From Xanthomonas indica (GTDB lineage: Bacteria; Pseudomonadota; Gammaproteobacteria; Xanthomonadales; Xanthomonadaceae), in contig NZ_CP131914.1 of NCBI RefSeq assembly GCF_040529045.1, positions 2,526,501 to 2,590,500 of the forward strand: a stretch of DNA of 64,000 nt, written 5' to 3'. The translations under genes and the position numbers were made by a program. Below, piece by piece: positions 25,710 through 35,146 of the stretch. The stretch's first letter is position 1; every line of letters begins with the position of its first letter. The notes under the pieces are model-generated. The model saw nothing but the letters and a program-made list of their open reading frames with translations, did not search any database and was not told the DNA's origin.

Positions 25710-26285
25710 TCAGCGACGGACGCGTCGCATGTGGAAGGTGATGGTCGAGCACAACGTCGGGCACTCTCGTGCCGGGGCACGCGAGGCACGGGTGACGGCG
25801 CCGTCGAACAACACCAGCCGGCCAGGACGCGGGCGGATCGAGATGCACTCGCGCGCGGTGTCGTAGAACACGGTTTCGCCGGCCCAGTCGTCCTTCCATT
25901 CGGTGCTGGCGTAGAGCAGTGCGACACGCTCCTGATCCGACGGCTTGGCGTAGTGGTGCGCCACGCCGTCCTGTCCATGCGTGTGACCGGTGACGTAGGC
26001 GCGGACCAGGCCGTAGTCCTGCGCCAGGTTGTCCTTGATCTGCGTCCAGAGTTCATGCAGCGGTTCCATGCCCGGGGTTGCGGCGAGGACGTCGTCGTGG
26101 ATCGCACGCTCGTGCGCTTTGCGGCTGCCGCACAGATGGATATGCCAGGACGGCGCTGCGTCGCCGAGCAATCCTGGATAGAGGCCGTAGGACCAGCCGC
26201 CGCGACCGCGCAGCAGTTCCGGCAGATGCTGGACTTCGACGAAATTGTTGACGACTTGCAGGGACGACGCTTCCGACGCTGACAC
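25710..26285 (-). CDS. 2-oxoglutarate/Fe(II) oxygenase-like protein lacking metal and cosubstrate ligands
   Basis: The 191-residue protein has the prolyl-4-hydroxylase-type jelly roll: TGHTHGQDGVAHHY, EWKDDWAGETVFYD and PRPGRLVLFDG. Compared with my memory of this family's pattern (HTD ... FDG..PH ... ALR), three residues look lost. The HxD motif reads H110-H-Y112, the distal His is R166, and the cosubstrate Arg is C179. It is therefore likely non-catalytic, perhaps a binding or regulatory protein. GTG 26285 was chosen because it follows GTGAGG. It lies 74 bp after the ABC transporter and 25 bp before the hydrolase gene. Residue losses should be confirmed by alignment. Confidence 0.7.
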   Translation of the reverse strand: MSASEASSLQVVNNFVEVQHLPELLRGRGGWSYGLYPGLLGDAAPSWHIHLCGSRKAHERAIHDDVLAATPGMEPLHELWTQIKDNLAQDYGLVRAYVTGHTHGQDGVAHHYAKPSDQERVALLYASTEWKDDWAGETVFYDTARECISIRPRPGRLVLFDGAVTRASRAPARECPTLCSTITFHMRRVRR

Positions 26286-26359
26286 GATGGCGACCTCACG
26301 TTGGCGATACGGGATGGGACCAGGCGGCGCGACGAGATGGCTGTCGCGCCGGCGGCGAG

Positions 26360-28552
26360 CTAGGAGGTGACGGGGACGGCTGGCGCATGCGCCGCAGGCT
26401 GGCGCGTGCGGACTGCTCCTTCGTGCAATTCGATGACGCGATCGGCATGCGCGATCGTTTCGGGGCGGTGCGCAATGACGATGCGCGTGATGTTCAGGGC
26501 CTTGATCGCCTGGTTGAGCTGGCGCTCCAGCGCGAGATCGAGATGGCTGGTCGCCTCGTCGAGCACCAGGATGTGCGGGCGCCGGTACAGAGCGCGCGCC
26601 AGGAACAGGCGTTGCTGCTGGCCGCCGGAGAGCGAGGATCCCATGTCGCCGACCAGGCTGTGGTAGCCCATCGGCATGGCCATGATGTCCTCGTGTATGC
26701 CGGCCAGGCTGGCCGCGTCCTCGATGTCCTGCGGCGTGGCGAGGACGTCGAACATGCTGATGTTCTCGGCGATCGAGCCGGTGAACAGGTGGTCGTCCTG
26801 CATCACGCTGCCGGTGATCGCGCGGTAGCGGGACTTGCCGAGGCGGCGCAGATCGAGTCCGCCGATCTCGATTGCGCCCTGCTGCGGATCGAGCAGGCCG
26901 AGCAGCACCCTCACCAGGGTGCTCTTGCCGCACCCCGATGGGCCGACGATGGCGACCGATTCGCCCGCTTGCACCGCAAAGCTGCACTCGCGCAGGATCC
27001 AGGGTTCGCCTTCGGCGTAGCGGAAGCTGACCTTGTTGAAGGTGATGCTGGGCTGTGGCAACGGACCCGCGTGCTCGCTGACGGCGTGCGCCTCGGGTGG
27101 CGTCAGTACGATGTCGGCCAGTCTTTCGGCCTGCAGACGCAGCATGCGCAGTTCGATCGCATAGTCGACCAGGCTGGCGACGCGGCTGCTGAACTGGTCT
27201 CCGTAAGCCACGAAGGCGGTCAACATGCCGACGGTGAACTGGCCTTTCAATCCCAGCCAAGCACCCAGCCAGAGCACGCCCAGCCGCTGCGCGCCTGCCG
27301 CCAGGTTCTGCAATGCGGTGAACAGCATGTCCAGGCGTTGCACGGCGATGGACGTGTTCAGCGTGTCGGTCGCAGCGTTGAGGTAGCGCGCGGTCTGCTC
27401 GGCCTCCTGGTTGTTCAGGCGGATCGTCTGCACGCCGCGTACCGCCTCCAGGAATCGGCTGTGCTGCTTGGCGGTGACGGTGATCTGGCTGAGGTTGGCC
27501 TCGCGGTAGACGCGGAAGTACAGCAGCCGAAGTGCCGCATACACGGCGACCGCGCCGAGGACGATGGCCGACAGCAAGGGGCTGTAGACGAACAGCACGA
27601 CCAGGGTGACGCTGGCGAGCAGTCCGTCGAGCAGGATCTCGACGAAGCGGGTGGTGAGCGTCTGCTGGATCGTATCGATCGCACCGAAGCGGGACACGAT
27701 GTCGCCGAGATGGCGCGTGCCGAAGTAGGACTGCGGAAGGCGCATCAGATGCTGGAACACGTTACCGGTCCAGCCGAGGTTAAAGTGCGTGCTGAGCCAC
27801 ATCACGGTCCAACTGCGCAAGGCCGAGACGAGTGTTTCGAGCACGATCAGCAGTGCGAAGCTCAGGCCGAGGAACGTGAGCAGGTCGTGGTCGCCATCGG
27901 CGATCACCTGATCCACCACAAGTTGCATGAACAAGGGCGCCAGGAGCGCGAAGACTTCCAGGACCAAGGCCAGCCCGAAGATCTGCGCCAGTCCGCGGCC
28001 CAGCCCCTGCACCGAGCCGGCGAGCGCGCGCAGCGACACCGGCGGCGTCTCGCGCTGGCGCTGGAAGGTCGGCCCTCTGGAAAACTCGATCGCCACGCCG
28101 GTGAAGTGCCTGCCGACGTCGCTCATGCTCAAGTTGCGCACGCCCACCGCGGGGTCGTGCACGACGATCCCGTGCTGGCCGACGCTGCGCAGCACCACGA
28201 AGTGATCCATGTCCCAGTGCAACACGCAGGGCGTCTGTAACTGACCGAGCTCTTCCAGGTCCAGCCGAAGTGGCCGGCATTGCAGCCCAAGCGCATGCGC
28301 GATCTCGATCAGGCGTCGCGCGGTCATGCCCTTCAGCGACAGACTGAAGCGGCGCCGCAGCGCGGGCAGATCGGTATGGTGTCCGTGATAGCCGGCGATC
28401 ATCGCGATGCAGGCCAGGCCGCACTCTGCGGCTTCGGCCTGCAGCACGTTCGGCAGGACGCGCGTACGCCAGAAGCGCAGTTTCGCGGCGCGCGCGTCCT
28501 GCTCGTTCGCGGTCTGTGCCTTCGTGCTGTGATGCGTGGGGGCCGCGTTCAT
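26360..28552 (-). CDS. C39 peptidase-containing ABC transporter (bacteriocin exporter)
   Basis: The 730-residue protein has the PCAT architecture. An N-terminal C39 cysteine protease has Q38, C44 (QAEAAECGLAC), H117 (DMDHFVVL) and D133 (VHDPAVG). It is followed by about six transmembrane helices (about 175-470) and an ATPase with Walker A GPSGCGKST (near 535), LSGGQ (near 640), Walker B ILVLDEAT and switch His IAHR. All catalytic residues are present, so it should cut double-glycine leaders and export the cargo in one step. The two effectors downstream carry such leaders. Its start overlaps the HlyD-type adaptor stop by 4 bp. A TolC-like outer-membrane partner is not in the window. Confidence 0.93.
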   Translation of the reverse strand: MNAAPTHHSTKAQTANEQDARAAKLRFWRTRVLPNVLQAEAAECGLACIAMIAGYHGHHTDLPALRRRFSLSLKGMTARRLIEIAHALGLQCRPLRLDLEELGQLQTPCVLHWDMDHFVVLRSVGQHGIVVHDPAVGVRNLSMSDVGRHFTGVAIEFSRGPTFQRQRETPPVSLRALAGSVQGLGRGLAQIFGLALVLEVFALLAPLFMQLVVDQVIADGDHDLLTFLGLSFALLIVLETLVSALRSWTVMWLSTHFNLGWTGNVFQHLMRLPQSYFGTRHLGDIVSRFGAIDTIQQTLTTRFVEILLDGLLASVTLVVLFVYSPLLSAIVLGAVAVYAALRLLYFRVYREANLSQITVTAKQHSRFLEAVRGVQTIRLNNQEAEQTARYLNAATDTLNTSIAVQRLDMLFTALQNLAAGAQRLGVLWLGAWLGLKGQFTVGMLTAFVAYGDQFSSRVASLVDYAIELRMLRLQAERLADIVLTPPEAHAVSEHAGPLPQPSITFNKVSFRYAEGEPWILRECSFAVQAGESVAIVGPSGCGKSTLVRVLLGLLDPQQGAIEIGGLDLRRLGKSRYRAITGSVMQDDHLFTGSIAENISMFDVLATPQDIEDAASLAGIHEDIMAMPMGYHSLVGDMGSSLSGGQQQRLFLARALYRRPHILVLDEATSHLDLALERQLNQAIKALNITRIVIAHRPETIAHADRVIELHEGAVRTRQPAAHAPAVPVTS

Positions 28553-29823
28553 GCGCCACTGCTCCAGCGATGGCCCATGCCGTACAGCGGCTCGAAGATC
28601 CATTCGACGATCCGGCGCCGGTCCAGCAACATGTCCGCATCCAGCGCCATGCCCGGGCGCAAGGGTTCCTTGCGTCCGTATGCTTCGACGTTCTGATCCG
28701 CCAGGTCCACGCGGGCCAGGTACAGGGGATCGGAGGAGGGCGGATTGCCGCCGCCGAGCAGCAAGGTGACTTCGCCCGGCGTCAGTGCGCTGCGCGAGAC
28801 GCTGCGCACCACACCGTGGTGCAGGCCGAATTTCTGGTAAGGGAATGCCTGGTAATGCAGGGTGACCTGGATGCCCGGATGGACGAAGCCGACCGCCTGG
28901 CTGGGAACCAGGATCTGCGCCTGCAGGGTCGAGCCGTCCGGGACGATGGCGAGCAGCGGTTGGCCAAGTGCGACCGAAGCGCCAGGTTTGACCAGCAAGG
29001 TGGAGACGGTGCCGCTGGCCGGCGCGCGCAGTTCGCTGGCGCGTGCGGCTTCGTTCTGCGCAAGGGTCTGTTCGACCTGCGCGAGTTGCCGGCGCAGGTC
29101 GTTGAGCTTGGCAGACACGGCCAGTGGCAGTTGGGTCAGTTGATCGTTGAGCACGCTCAGTTGCTGCTGCGTACTGGCGCGTTGCTGCTGCAACGAACGC
29201 AGCTGCGATTCGTCGGCGAGCAACGCCGATTGCTCCTGCTCGACTTGCAACGCCGGAATGTAGCCACCGGCGACCAGGCCCGACCACTTGTCCACCAGCT
29301 CCTGCACCAACTGCATCTGCTTCTTCTCGATCGCGATCTGCGCATCGATTTGAACCAGTTGCTCTTTCAGCGCGGATTGCTGCGTGCGGTTGTCCTCCGC
29401 CTGCTTGTCCTGCAACTGCTGGGTATCGCCGATGTCCTCGCGCAGGCTGCCGGCCTGGCGTTGCAATTGCGCGCTGACGCTGGCCGCCGTGTTGCCAAGC
29501 GCCTTGCTGGTGTGCTCGCCCGACAGCGAGACCAGGACCTGTCCGCTCGCGACCCGATCGCCTTCGGCGACGCCGACGTGATCGATCACGCCGAGCGTAT
29601 TGGCGGTCAGGCTGATCAAGCCCGCGCGCGGGACCAGGAGGCCGGTGACATGAATGCGCTGCGTGTAATGGCCGCAAAACAACCACATCAGAATAGCAGC
29701 GGCGATGCCGAGGGCGACCAAGGTCCATGCTCTGGTCGAAAGGGGAGTTGCCAGTCGCACCGTCCCCAGCCATGCCTGGCTTCGGGCGTCCACTGCCTCG
29801 TCACGGAAAAGCGAATGTTCCAT
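28549..29823 (-). CDS. HlyD-family membrane fusion protein
   Basis: The 424-residue adaptor has a cytoplasmic N-terminus, one transmembrane helix (about 32-52), a biotinyl-lipoyl-like half (GVIDHVGVAEGDRVASG), a long Gln-rich coiled-coil hairpin (about 110-270), the second lipoyl half (ELRAPASGTVSTLLVKPG) and a C-terminal beta-barrel region. Such proteins bridge a PCAT in the inner membrane to an outer-membrane channel. It is the first gene of the minus-strand island, with an AT-richer region upstream where the promoter should lie, and it overlaps the transporter by ATGA. Confidence 0.92.
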   Translation of the reverse strand: MEHSLFRDEAVDARSQAWLGTVRLATPLSTRAWTLVALGIAAAILMWLFCGHYTQRIHVTGLLVPRAGLISLTANTLGVIDHVGVAEGDRVASGQVLVSLSGEHTSKALGNTAASVSAQLQRQAGSLREDIGDTQQLQDKQAEDNRTQQSALKEQLVQIDAQIAIEKKQMQLVQELVDKWSGLVAGGYIPALQVEQEQSALLADESQLRSLQQQRASTQQQLSVLNDQLTQLPLAVSAKLNDLRRQLAQVEQTLAQNEAARASELRAPASGTVSTLLVKPGASVALGQPLLAIVPDGSTLQAQILVPSQAVGFVHPGIQVTLHYQAFPYQKFGLHHGVVRSVSRSALTPGEVTLLLGGGNPPSSDPLYLARVDLADQNVEAYGRKEPLRPGMALDADMLLDRRRIVEWIFEPLYGMGHRWSSGA

Positions 29824-30210
29824 TCGGCTGATTCCATCCGTGTTTGATAGGGGGGCGCTTGTTTCGATGCGCGTCCGTTTTTCGAAAGCGGGTTGAAACT
29901 TAATTGGTGGGAGATAATTTCGGCGGCTTCTTTCTTCTTCCTTTCCGTACTTGAGGGCTTTTTATCTTGTCTACAAATTGCGCTATCGTGGCGTTGGCGG
30001 GTTGCTGATTTGATCTTGAAATTCAGCTGTTTAGTGTTGGAATTGCAGCGTCTTCGATAGCGGTAGAAAGGTTTTAAATGTGCCTGTCATGACGGTGTCG
30101 CATGATGCGGAAAGTGGTATATCGCCGTGTCGCTGCTGGCAATCAATGTCATTGCACGCAAATTATTTCAATCATGTATCCGGGGTTGCGTCGATAATGG
30201 AGTGCCGTCC
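29824..30210. other. AT-richer divergent intergenic region bordering the export island
   Basis: About 390 bp separate the HlyD gene from the divergent hydrolase gene. The base composition is visibly lower in G+C than its surroundings (for example TTTTTATCTTG, GGTTTTAAATG). I see no gene. It must hold promoters for both directions; AT-rich content in a high-GC genome is often a mark of transferred DNA or xenogeneic-silencer binding. Confidence 0.6.
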
Positions 30211-31323
30211 TTGAACCGCAATGCCGACCTGGCCGAGTCATCCGTGCCCACGCGCCGCCGTCGTTGGCGGTTGCCGATCCTGATCGCCTTGTTGTTGCTC
30301 GCGGCCATTGCGCTGGGACCACGGGTCAGCGTGGCGCTGCCGCAGGTGGCGGCGCCGGCGGTGCCGCAGGATCCGCTGGCGCTGCAGACGTGGATCGATG
30401 CGCGCGAGCGCGCCACGCCGGGGCTGCGCCCGGACAACCAGGCGCGGATCGTCTGGGCCGATCCGGCGCATCCGGGGCGGCGCGCGTGCGCGATGGTCTA
30501 TCTGCATGGCTTCACCGCCAGCCAGGGCGAGGGTGCGCCCACGCACGTGCGGCTGGCGCGCAGCTTCGGCTGCAATCTGTATCTGCCGCGCCTGCCTGGG
30601 CACGGGCTGGTCGCGGCGGACGCTCTGCGCGGCGTCGATGCCGGGCGCCTGCTCGGCGGCGCGGCCGAGGCGCTGGCGGTGACCCGGGTGCTGGGCGACC
30701 GCGTGGTGGTGATCGGCAATTCGATGGGCGGCGCGCTGGCGGTGCAGGCGGTGGCGGCGAATCCGCGCCAGGTGCAGGCGCTGGTGCTGTGGTCGCCGCT
30801 GGTGCGCGAGTACGGCGATCAGCTGCAGCCGATGCTGTGGCCCTGGGGCGCGCAGGTGCTGGCGTGGACGCACAACGGCGGCAACCCGATCCTGCGCTAT
30901 CCGGTCGACAGCGCCTATTGGGCCGACGCCACCCATCTGGACGGCTATCGCGCGCTGGCGGCGCTGACCCGTGGCGGCATGCAGCCGGCGACGTATGCAC
31001 GGATCCATGTGCCGGTGTTCCTCGGCTACTACTACCGCGATCCGCAGCACCAGGACCGCACGGTGTCGGTGGCGGCGCTGCAGGCGATGTTCAAGCAACT
31101 GGGCACGCCGCCGGCCTTGCGCCAGGCGGTGGATTTCCCGGGCGCCGACAATCACGTGCTGGCCTCGCCGATCCGTTCGCGGGCGGTGCCGGCAGTGTTC
31201 GCCGCCACCTGCCGGTTCCTGGCGGGGCAGGGTGGCCTGACCCAGCCGGTCGGCGTGCCGGATTGCGCGCATGCCTGGGCCGACGACGAGGCGCAGGCGC
31301 ATGCGGTGGCGGCCGCGCACTGA
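30211..31323 (+). CDS. Membrane-anchored alpha/beta hydrolase
   Basis: The 370-residue protein has a basic N-terminus (TRRRRWRLP) and one hydrophobic helix (signal anchor), followed by an alpha/beta hydrolase domain. Visible elements are YLHGFTASQGEG (oxyanion), VIGNSMGGAL (nucleophile Ser) and GADNHVLASP (catalytic His). It resembles carboxylesterase/monoacylglycerol lipase-type enzymes. The start is uncertain: TTG 30211 has a GGAG eight bases upstream, while GTG 30127 would add 28 unlikely residues. Transcribed away from the export island; no evident link to it. Confidence 0.75.
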   Translation: MNRNADLAESSVPTRRRRWRLPILIALLLLAAIALGPRVSVALPQVAAPAVPQDPLALQTWIDARERATPGLRPDNQARIVWADPAHPGRRACAMVYLHGFTASQGEGAPTHVRLARSFGCNLYLPRLPGHGLVAADALRGVDAGRLLGGAAEALAVTRVLGDRVVVIGNSMGGALAVQAVAANPRQVQALVLWSPLVREYGDQLQPMLWPWGAQVLAWTHNGGNPILRYPVDSAYWADATHLDGYRALAALTRGGMQPATYARIHVPVFLGYYYRDPQHQDRTVSVAALQAMFKQLGTPPALRQAVDFPGADNHVLASPIRSRAVPAVFAATCRFLAGQGGLTQPVGVPDCAHAWADDEAQAHAVAAAH

Positions 31324-31442
31324 GCGCAGCCGTTGCGGGGGAGCCGACGTGCATTGGATGGCGCGCAGGCCGGTGGCGCTGCGCGTGAGGTGCGGCGAGG
31401 CCGCGCCGTCGCCGCGCCCGCCGGGCGACGACGCAGGCGAGC

Positions 31443-32693
31443 CTACTGCAGGTCGCGCAGATCCAGGTTGCGCAGCTTGGGCGCCTTCCAACTGGTAACG
31501 CCGACCACGCCTAGCGTCACGCAGCCACCGAGCACCACCGCCGGTACCAGGCCGATCAGTCGCGCCATCACGCCGTCGTAGAACGCGCCCAGCTCGTTCG
31601 ACGAGCCGATGAAGATGCCGTTGATCGAGGACACGCGGCCGCGCATCGCGTCCGGCGTGGCCAGTTGCAGGATGGTCTGGCGCACGATCACCGAGACGCC
31701 GTCGCACATGCCGTAGGCCAGCAGGATCGCCGCGGACAGCCAGAAGTGCCGCGACAGTCCGAAGGCGATGGTGCACAGGCCGAAGCCGGCCACCGCCAGC
31801 AGCAGCACGCGTCCGGCGTTGCGCTGCAGCGGGTGCCGCGCGAGCCATACGCCGACCAGGATCGAACCCAGTGCCGGCGCGCCGCGCAGGATGCCCAGGC
31901 CTTCCGGACCGTAGTGCAGGATGTCGTGGATGAAGGCCGGCAGCATCGACACCGCGCCGCCCAGCAGCACCGAGAACATGTCCAGGGCCATCGCGCCGAG
32001 CATGATCTGGTTGGAGAACACGAATTGCGCACCTTCGGCGATGCTGCGGAAGATCGGCGCGCGCGGGCCTTCGTGGACCGGCTCGGACACGCGCAGCAGC
32101 CACAGCGCCAGCAGCGCCGCGGACGAGGCGCCGATGGCGGTGCCGTAGGCCAGGCTCTTGCCGCCCCAGCCGACCAGCAGCCCGCCCAGCGCCGGGCCGA
32201 TCACCATGCCGGCCTGGAACGCGACGCTGCCGACGCTGGCGCCGCGCGCAAAGGCCTCGCGGGGCAGGACGCGGGCGAACAGCGCGTTGTACACCGGCGA
32301 CAGGAAGGCGCGTGCGGCGCCGGTCAGCGCGATCGCCGCATAGATCGGCCACACCCCGTGCGCCGACAGCCAGCCGCGGCTCACCGCCAGCAGCACCGCC
32401 GCGGTGGCGATCAGGCCGACGCTGGCGAGCATGCCGAGGTAGCGCCGCGGCAGGTGGTCGACCAGGTAGCCGGCAAACGGGGCGATGCAGAAGAACGGCA
32501 GGATCTCGGCCAGCCCGATCAGGCCCAGCGAGAACGGATCGCGGGTGATTTCGTAGATGTGCCAGCCGACCGTGACCGCGACGATCTGGTAGGACAGCAT
32601 TGCCAGGATGCGGTAGGCCAGCACCAGGGCGAAGCCGGGGTGCGCCAGCAGCGTGCGCAAGGTCTGCGGTGGGGTAGGCAGCGGCGCGCTCAT
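31443..32693 (-). CDS. MFS transporter (EntS/DHA3-like)
   Basis: The 416-residue protein has about 11-12 hydrophobic helices. The loop 2-3 motif reads GYLVDHLPRRYLG, and a MRGRVSSINGIFIGSSNELG stretch in the second half is typical of the EntS/macrolide-efflux DHA3 group of MFS proteins. Export of a small molecule is likely; the substrate cannot be told. Its start overlaps the sufE stop (ATGA), so the two are co-translated. Confidence 0.85.
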   Translation of the reverse strand: MSAPLPTPPQTLRTLLAHPGFALVLAYRILAMLSYQIVAVTVGWHIYEITRDPFSLGLIGLAEILPFFCIAPFAGYLVDHLPRRYLGMLASVGLIATAAVLLAVSRGWLSAHGVWPIYAAIALTGAARAFLSPVYNALFARVLPREAFARGASVGSVAFQAGMVIGPALGGLLVGWGGKSLAYGTAIGASSAALLALWLLRVSEPVHEGPRAPIFRSIAEGAQFVFSNQIMLGAMALDMFSVLLGGAVSMLPAFIHDILHYGPEGLGILRGAPALGSILVGVWLARHPLQRNAGRVLLLAVAGFGLCTIAFGLSRHFWLSAAILLAYGMCDGVSVIVRQTILQLATPDAMRGRVSSINGIFIGSSNELGAFYDGVMARLIGLVPAVVLGGCVTLGVVGVTSWKAPKLRNLDLRDLQ

Positions 32694-33130
32694 GCCTGCT
32701 GGGCGCGCGCGGTGTCCTGGATGAAGGCCAGCAGCGCGGCCAGGCCGTTGCTGCGGGTCGGCGACAGGTGCTTGCCCAGGCCGATGGCGGCGACGAAGTC
32801 CGGCGCGGTGGCGAGGATGTCCGCGGCGCTGCGCCCGGAATAGACCCGCAGCGCCAAGTAGATCAGCCCGGAGACGATCGCCGAGTCGCTGATCGCATGG
32901 AACACCAGGTGTTCGGCATTGCCCTCGGGCACGATCCACACCATCGACTGGCAGCCGTGCAGGCGATGCTCCTCGGTCTTCCAGTGCTCGGGGAAAGCGG
33001 GCAGCTTGCGGCCCAGGTCGATCAGGTACTGGTAGCGCTCGGACCAGTCGCCGAAGAAGCCGAATTCCTCGGCGATGGCGGCCTGGGCGTCGGCAGGCGT
33101 GGGTTCGAGCGGAAAGTCGGTATCGGTCAT
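32690..33130 (-). CDS. sufE: SufE-family cysteine desulfuration protein
   Basis: The 146-residue protein matches SufE/CsdE: EEFGFFGDWSERYQYLIDLG, the sulfur-acceptor Cys in HRLHGCQSMVW (C60), and the C-terminal GLGKHLSPTRSNGL motif. SufE takes persulfide sulfur from a SufS-type desulfurase for Fe-S cluster assembly. No suf genes are adjacent; the partner may be elsewhere. ATG 33130 is preferred over 33136. It overlaps the MFS gene by 4 bp. Confidence 0.9.
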   Translation of the reverse strand: MTDTDFPLEPTPADAQAAIAEEFGFFGDWSERYQYLIDLGRKLPAFPEHWKTEEHRLHGCQSMVWIVPEGNAEHLVFHAISDSAIVSGLIYLALRVYSGRSAADILATAPDFVAAIGLGKHLSPTRSNGLAALLAFIQDTARAQQA

Positions 33131-33149
33131 CAGCAATCCAAGATCAAGC

Positions 33150-33310
33150 GATGTAAAGCCCCTCTCCCCCCGGGAGAGAGGGTGGGGTGAGGGTCCGAGC
33201 GTAGCCTCGCGAACTGTCCATGCGAGTCGCTTCGCGCCTTACCCTCATCCGCCCCTGCGGGGCACCTTCCCCCCAAAAGGGGGCCGTGGTCCCGAAGGGA
33301 GAAGGGAACA
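33150..33310. repeat. CTCTCC/GGGAGAG intergenic element between sufE and cysS
   Basis: AGCCCCTCTCCCCCCGGGAG with a GGTGGGGTGAGGG tail is followed by a CTCATCCGCCCCTGCGGGGC hairpin and GGGAGAAGGG. The order and sequence match the elements at 15331 and 38308, giving three copies in this window. Confidence 0.78.
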
Positions 33311-33342
33311 GCCGCGCTTCTCCTCACTACGCAGGTTGGTGT

Positions 33343-34758
33343 TCACCCACGCTTCCAGCGTACGCCCTGTGGCGTGTCCTCCAGGACAATGCCGGCCTCG
33401 GCCAGTTCCTGGCGGATGGCGTCGGCGCGGGCGAAGTCGCGGGCCTTCTTGGCGTCGCTGCGGGCGTCGATCAGCGCCTGGATGCGGGCGTCGTCGTCGC
33501 TGCCCGCGCCCTGGAACCACACCTGCGGATCCTGCTGCAACAGGCCCAGGGCCAGGCCGGCGCCGAGCAGGTGGCTCTTGGCCTGGCGCAGCGCGTCGGC
33601 ACGTTGCGCGGCATCGGCAGGGTCGGGGCCGCCGGCCGGTGCCGCTTCGCGCAGCGCCTGCCGCGCCTGTGTCGCCAGGCTCGACAGCACCGACAGCGCC
33701 AGCGGCGTATTGAGGTCGTCGTCCAGCGCTTCTTCGATCTCCGCCGGAATGACCGGCGCGGCGTCGATGCCCTGCAGGTCGCGCAGCGTTCCGTACAGGC
33801 CGTCGAGCCGGGCGACCTGGGCCTGGATCAGGGCGTCGGACCAGTCCAGCGGCTGCCGGTAGTGCGCGCTGAGCAGCGCGCAGCGCAGGGCCTCTGGCCT
33901 ATGCCGCTCGATCAGGTCGTGCACGGTCTCGATGTTGCCCAGCGACTTGCTCATCTTGGCGCCGCTGAAGGTCAGCATGCCGTTGTGCAGCCAGACGCGG
34001 GCGAAGGTGGCGCCACCGTGGGCGCATTCGCTCTGCGCGATCTCGTTCTCGTGGTGCGGGAACTGCAGGTCGACGCCGCCGGCATGGATGTCGATGGTCT
34101 CGCCCAGATGTGCGGCGGCCATCGCCGAGCACTCGATGTGCCAGCCGGGGCGGCCGCGGCCCCACGGCGAGTCCCAGCCGGGGAGGTCGTCGCTGGAGGG
34201 CTTCCACAACACGAAGTCGCCTGGGTCGCGCTTGTACGGGGCCACCTCGACGCGGGCGCCGGCCAGCATCTCCTCCGGGTCGCGCCGCGACAGCTTGCCG
34301 TAGTCGGCGAAGCTGGCCACCGCGAACAGCACGTGGCCCTCGGCGGCGTAGGCGTGGCCGCTGGCGATCAGCCGCTCGATCATCGCCACGATGTGCGGGA
34401 TGTGCGCGGTGGCCGCCGGCTCGATGTCCGGCGGGGTCACGCCCAGCGCGGCCATGTCCTGGCGGTAGATGGCGGCGAAGCGGTCGGTGATGGCCGAGAT
34501 CGGCACGCCCTGCGCCTGCGCGGCGGCGTTGATCTTGTCGTCCACGTCGGTGATGTTGCGGGCGTAGCGCAGCTTGCCGTAGCGGCGCCGCAGCAGCGCC
34601 GCCAGCACGTCGAACACCACCGGGCCGCGGGCGTTGCCGATGTGCGCGTAGTTGTAGACGGTGGGGCCGCAGACGTAGAGCGTCGGGCCGGCCACCGGAT
34701 CGAGCGGTTCGAAGGCGTCGACCCGGCGGGTCAGGTTGTTGTGCAGGCGCAGGCTCAT
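33343..34758 (-). CDS. cysS: Cysteinyl-tRNA synthetase
   Basis: The ~471-residue class I synthetase shows the CysRS signatures [18 protein letters not shown] (HIGN), GWHIECSAM with zinc ligands, [13 protein letters not shown] and KMSKS (AKMSKSLGN). It charges tRNA-Cys in the cytoplasm. The C-terminal DALR-like region ends ...GVRWKRG as usual. ATG 34758 ([11 protein letters not shown]) is preferred; ATG 34764 is two codons upstream. Confidence 0.96.
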   Translation of the reverse strand: MSLRLHNNLTRRVDAFEPLDPVAGPTLYVCGPTVYNYAHIGNARGPVVFDVLAALLRRRYGKLRYARNITDVDDKINAAAQAQGVPISAITDRFAAIYRQDMAALGVTPPDIEPAATAHIPHIVAMIERLIASGHAYAAEGHVLFAVASFADYGKLSRRDPEEMLAGARVEVAPYKRDPGDFVLWKPSSDDLPGWDSPWGRGRPGWHIECSAMAAAHLGETIDIHAGGVDLQFPHHENEIAQSECAHGGATFARVWLHNGMLTFSGAKMSKSLGNIETVHDLIERHRPEALRCALLSAHYRQPLDWSDALIQAQVARLDGLYGTLRDLQGIDAAPVIPAEIEEALDDDLNTPLALSVLSSLATQARQALREAAPAGGPDPADAAQRADALRQAKSHLLGAGLALGLLQQDPQVWFQGAGSDDDARIQALIDARSDAKKARDFARADAIRQELAEAGIVLEDTPQGVRWKRG

Positions 34759-35146
34759 CGGCATCGGCGGTGGGGAAACCGCCCGATTCTACCGGCAGCC
34801 GCCCCAGGACGGGCCATCCATTCCCGAGCGCGCCGCGCCGCCGGTGCGCGTGCCGGTAGGGCAACAGCGCTAGGACGCGGCCGTGTCTTCATGCCGGAGC
34901 GACGCCGCCGCCACGGGCGCCTCACTCATGTCCGTCGGGGTGGGCTGGCACGCAGACCGCACGGTTTGACCCACGGCCGGTCGGGCGCTGCGCCACGCGG
35001 GGGCCGAGCGCCTGGGGATCCGACGCGGGGTGCCCGGAGATGCGGGACGCGTCCTGGCCAGGTGGCGCGGTTGTCGGCTCGCGTTCAGCCCGACGCAAGG
35101 CGGCATGCCTACACTCACTGGTCTGCCCTTGCGAAGCCTGCTGCCG
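34759..35146. other. 388-bp gap between cysS and a secreted-protein gene
   Basis: No gene, RNA or strong palindrome that I can support. It must hold the divergent promoters. An in-frame ATG at 35105 could lengthen the downstream protein by 14 residues. Confidence 0.5.

Noticed and set aside
26360-29773. A single 1137-codon frame covering transporter plus upstream sequence
   Set aside because: Only the part from ATG 28552 is the transporter; the upstream part overlaps the HlyD gene in another frame and is low-complexity.
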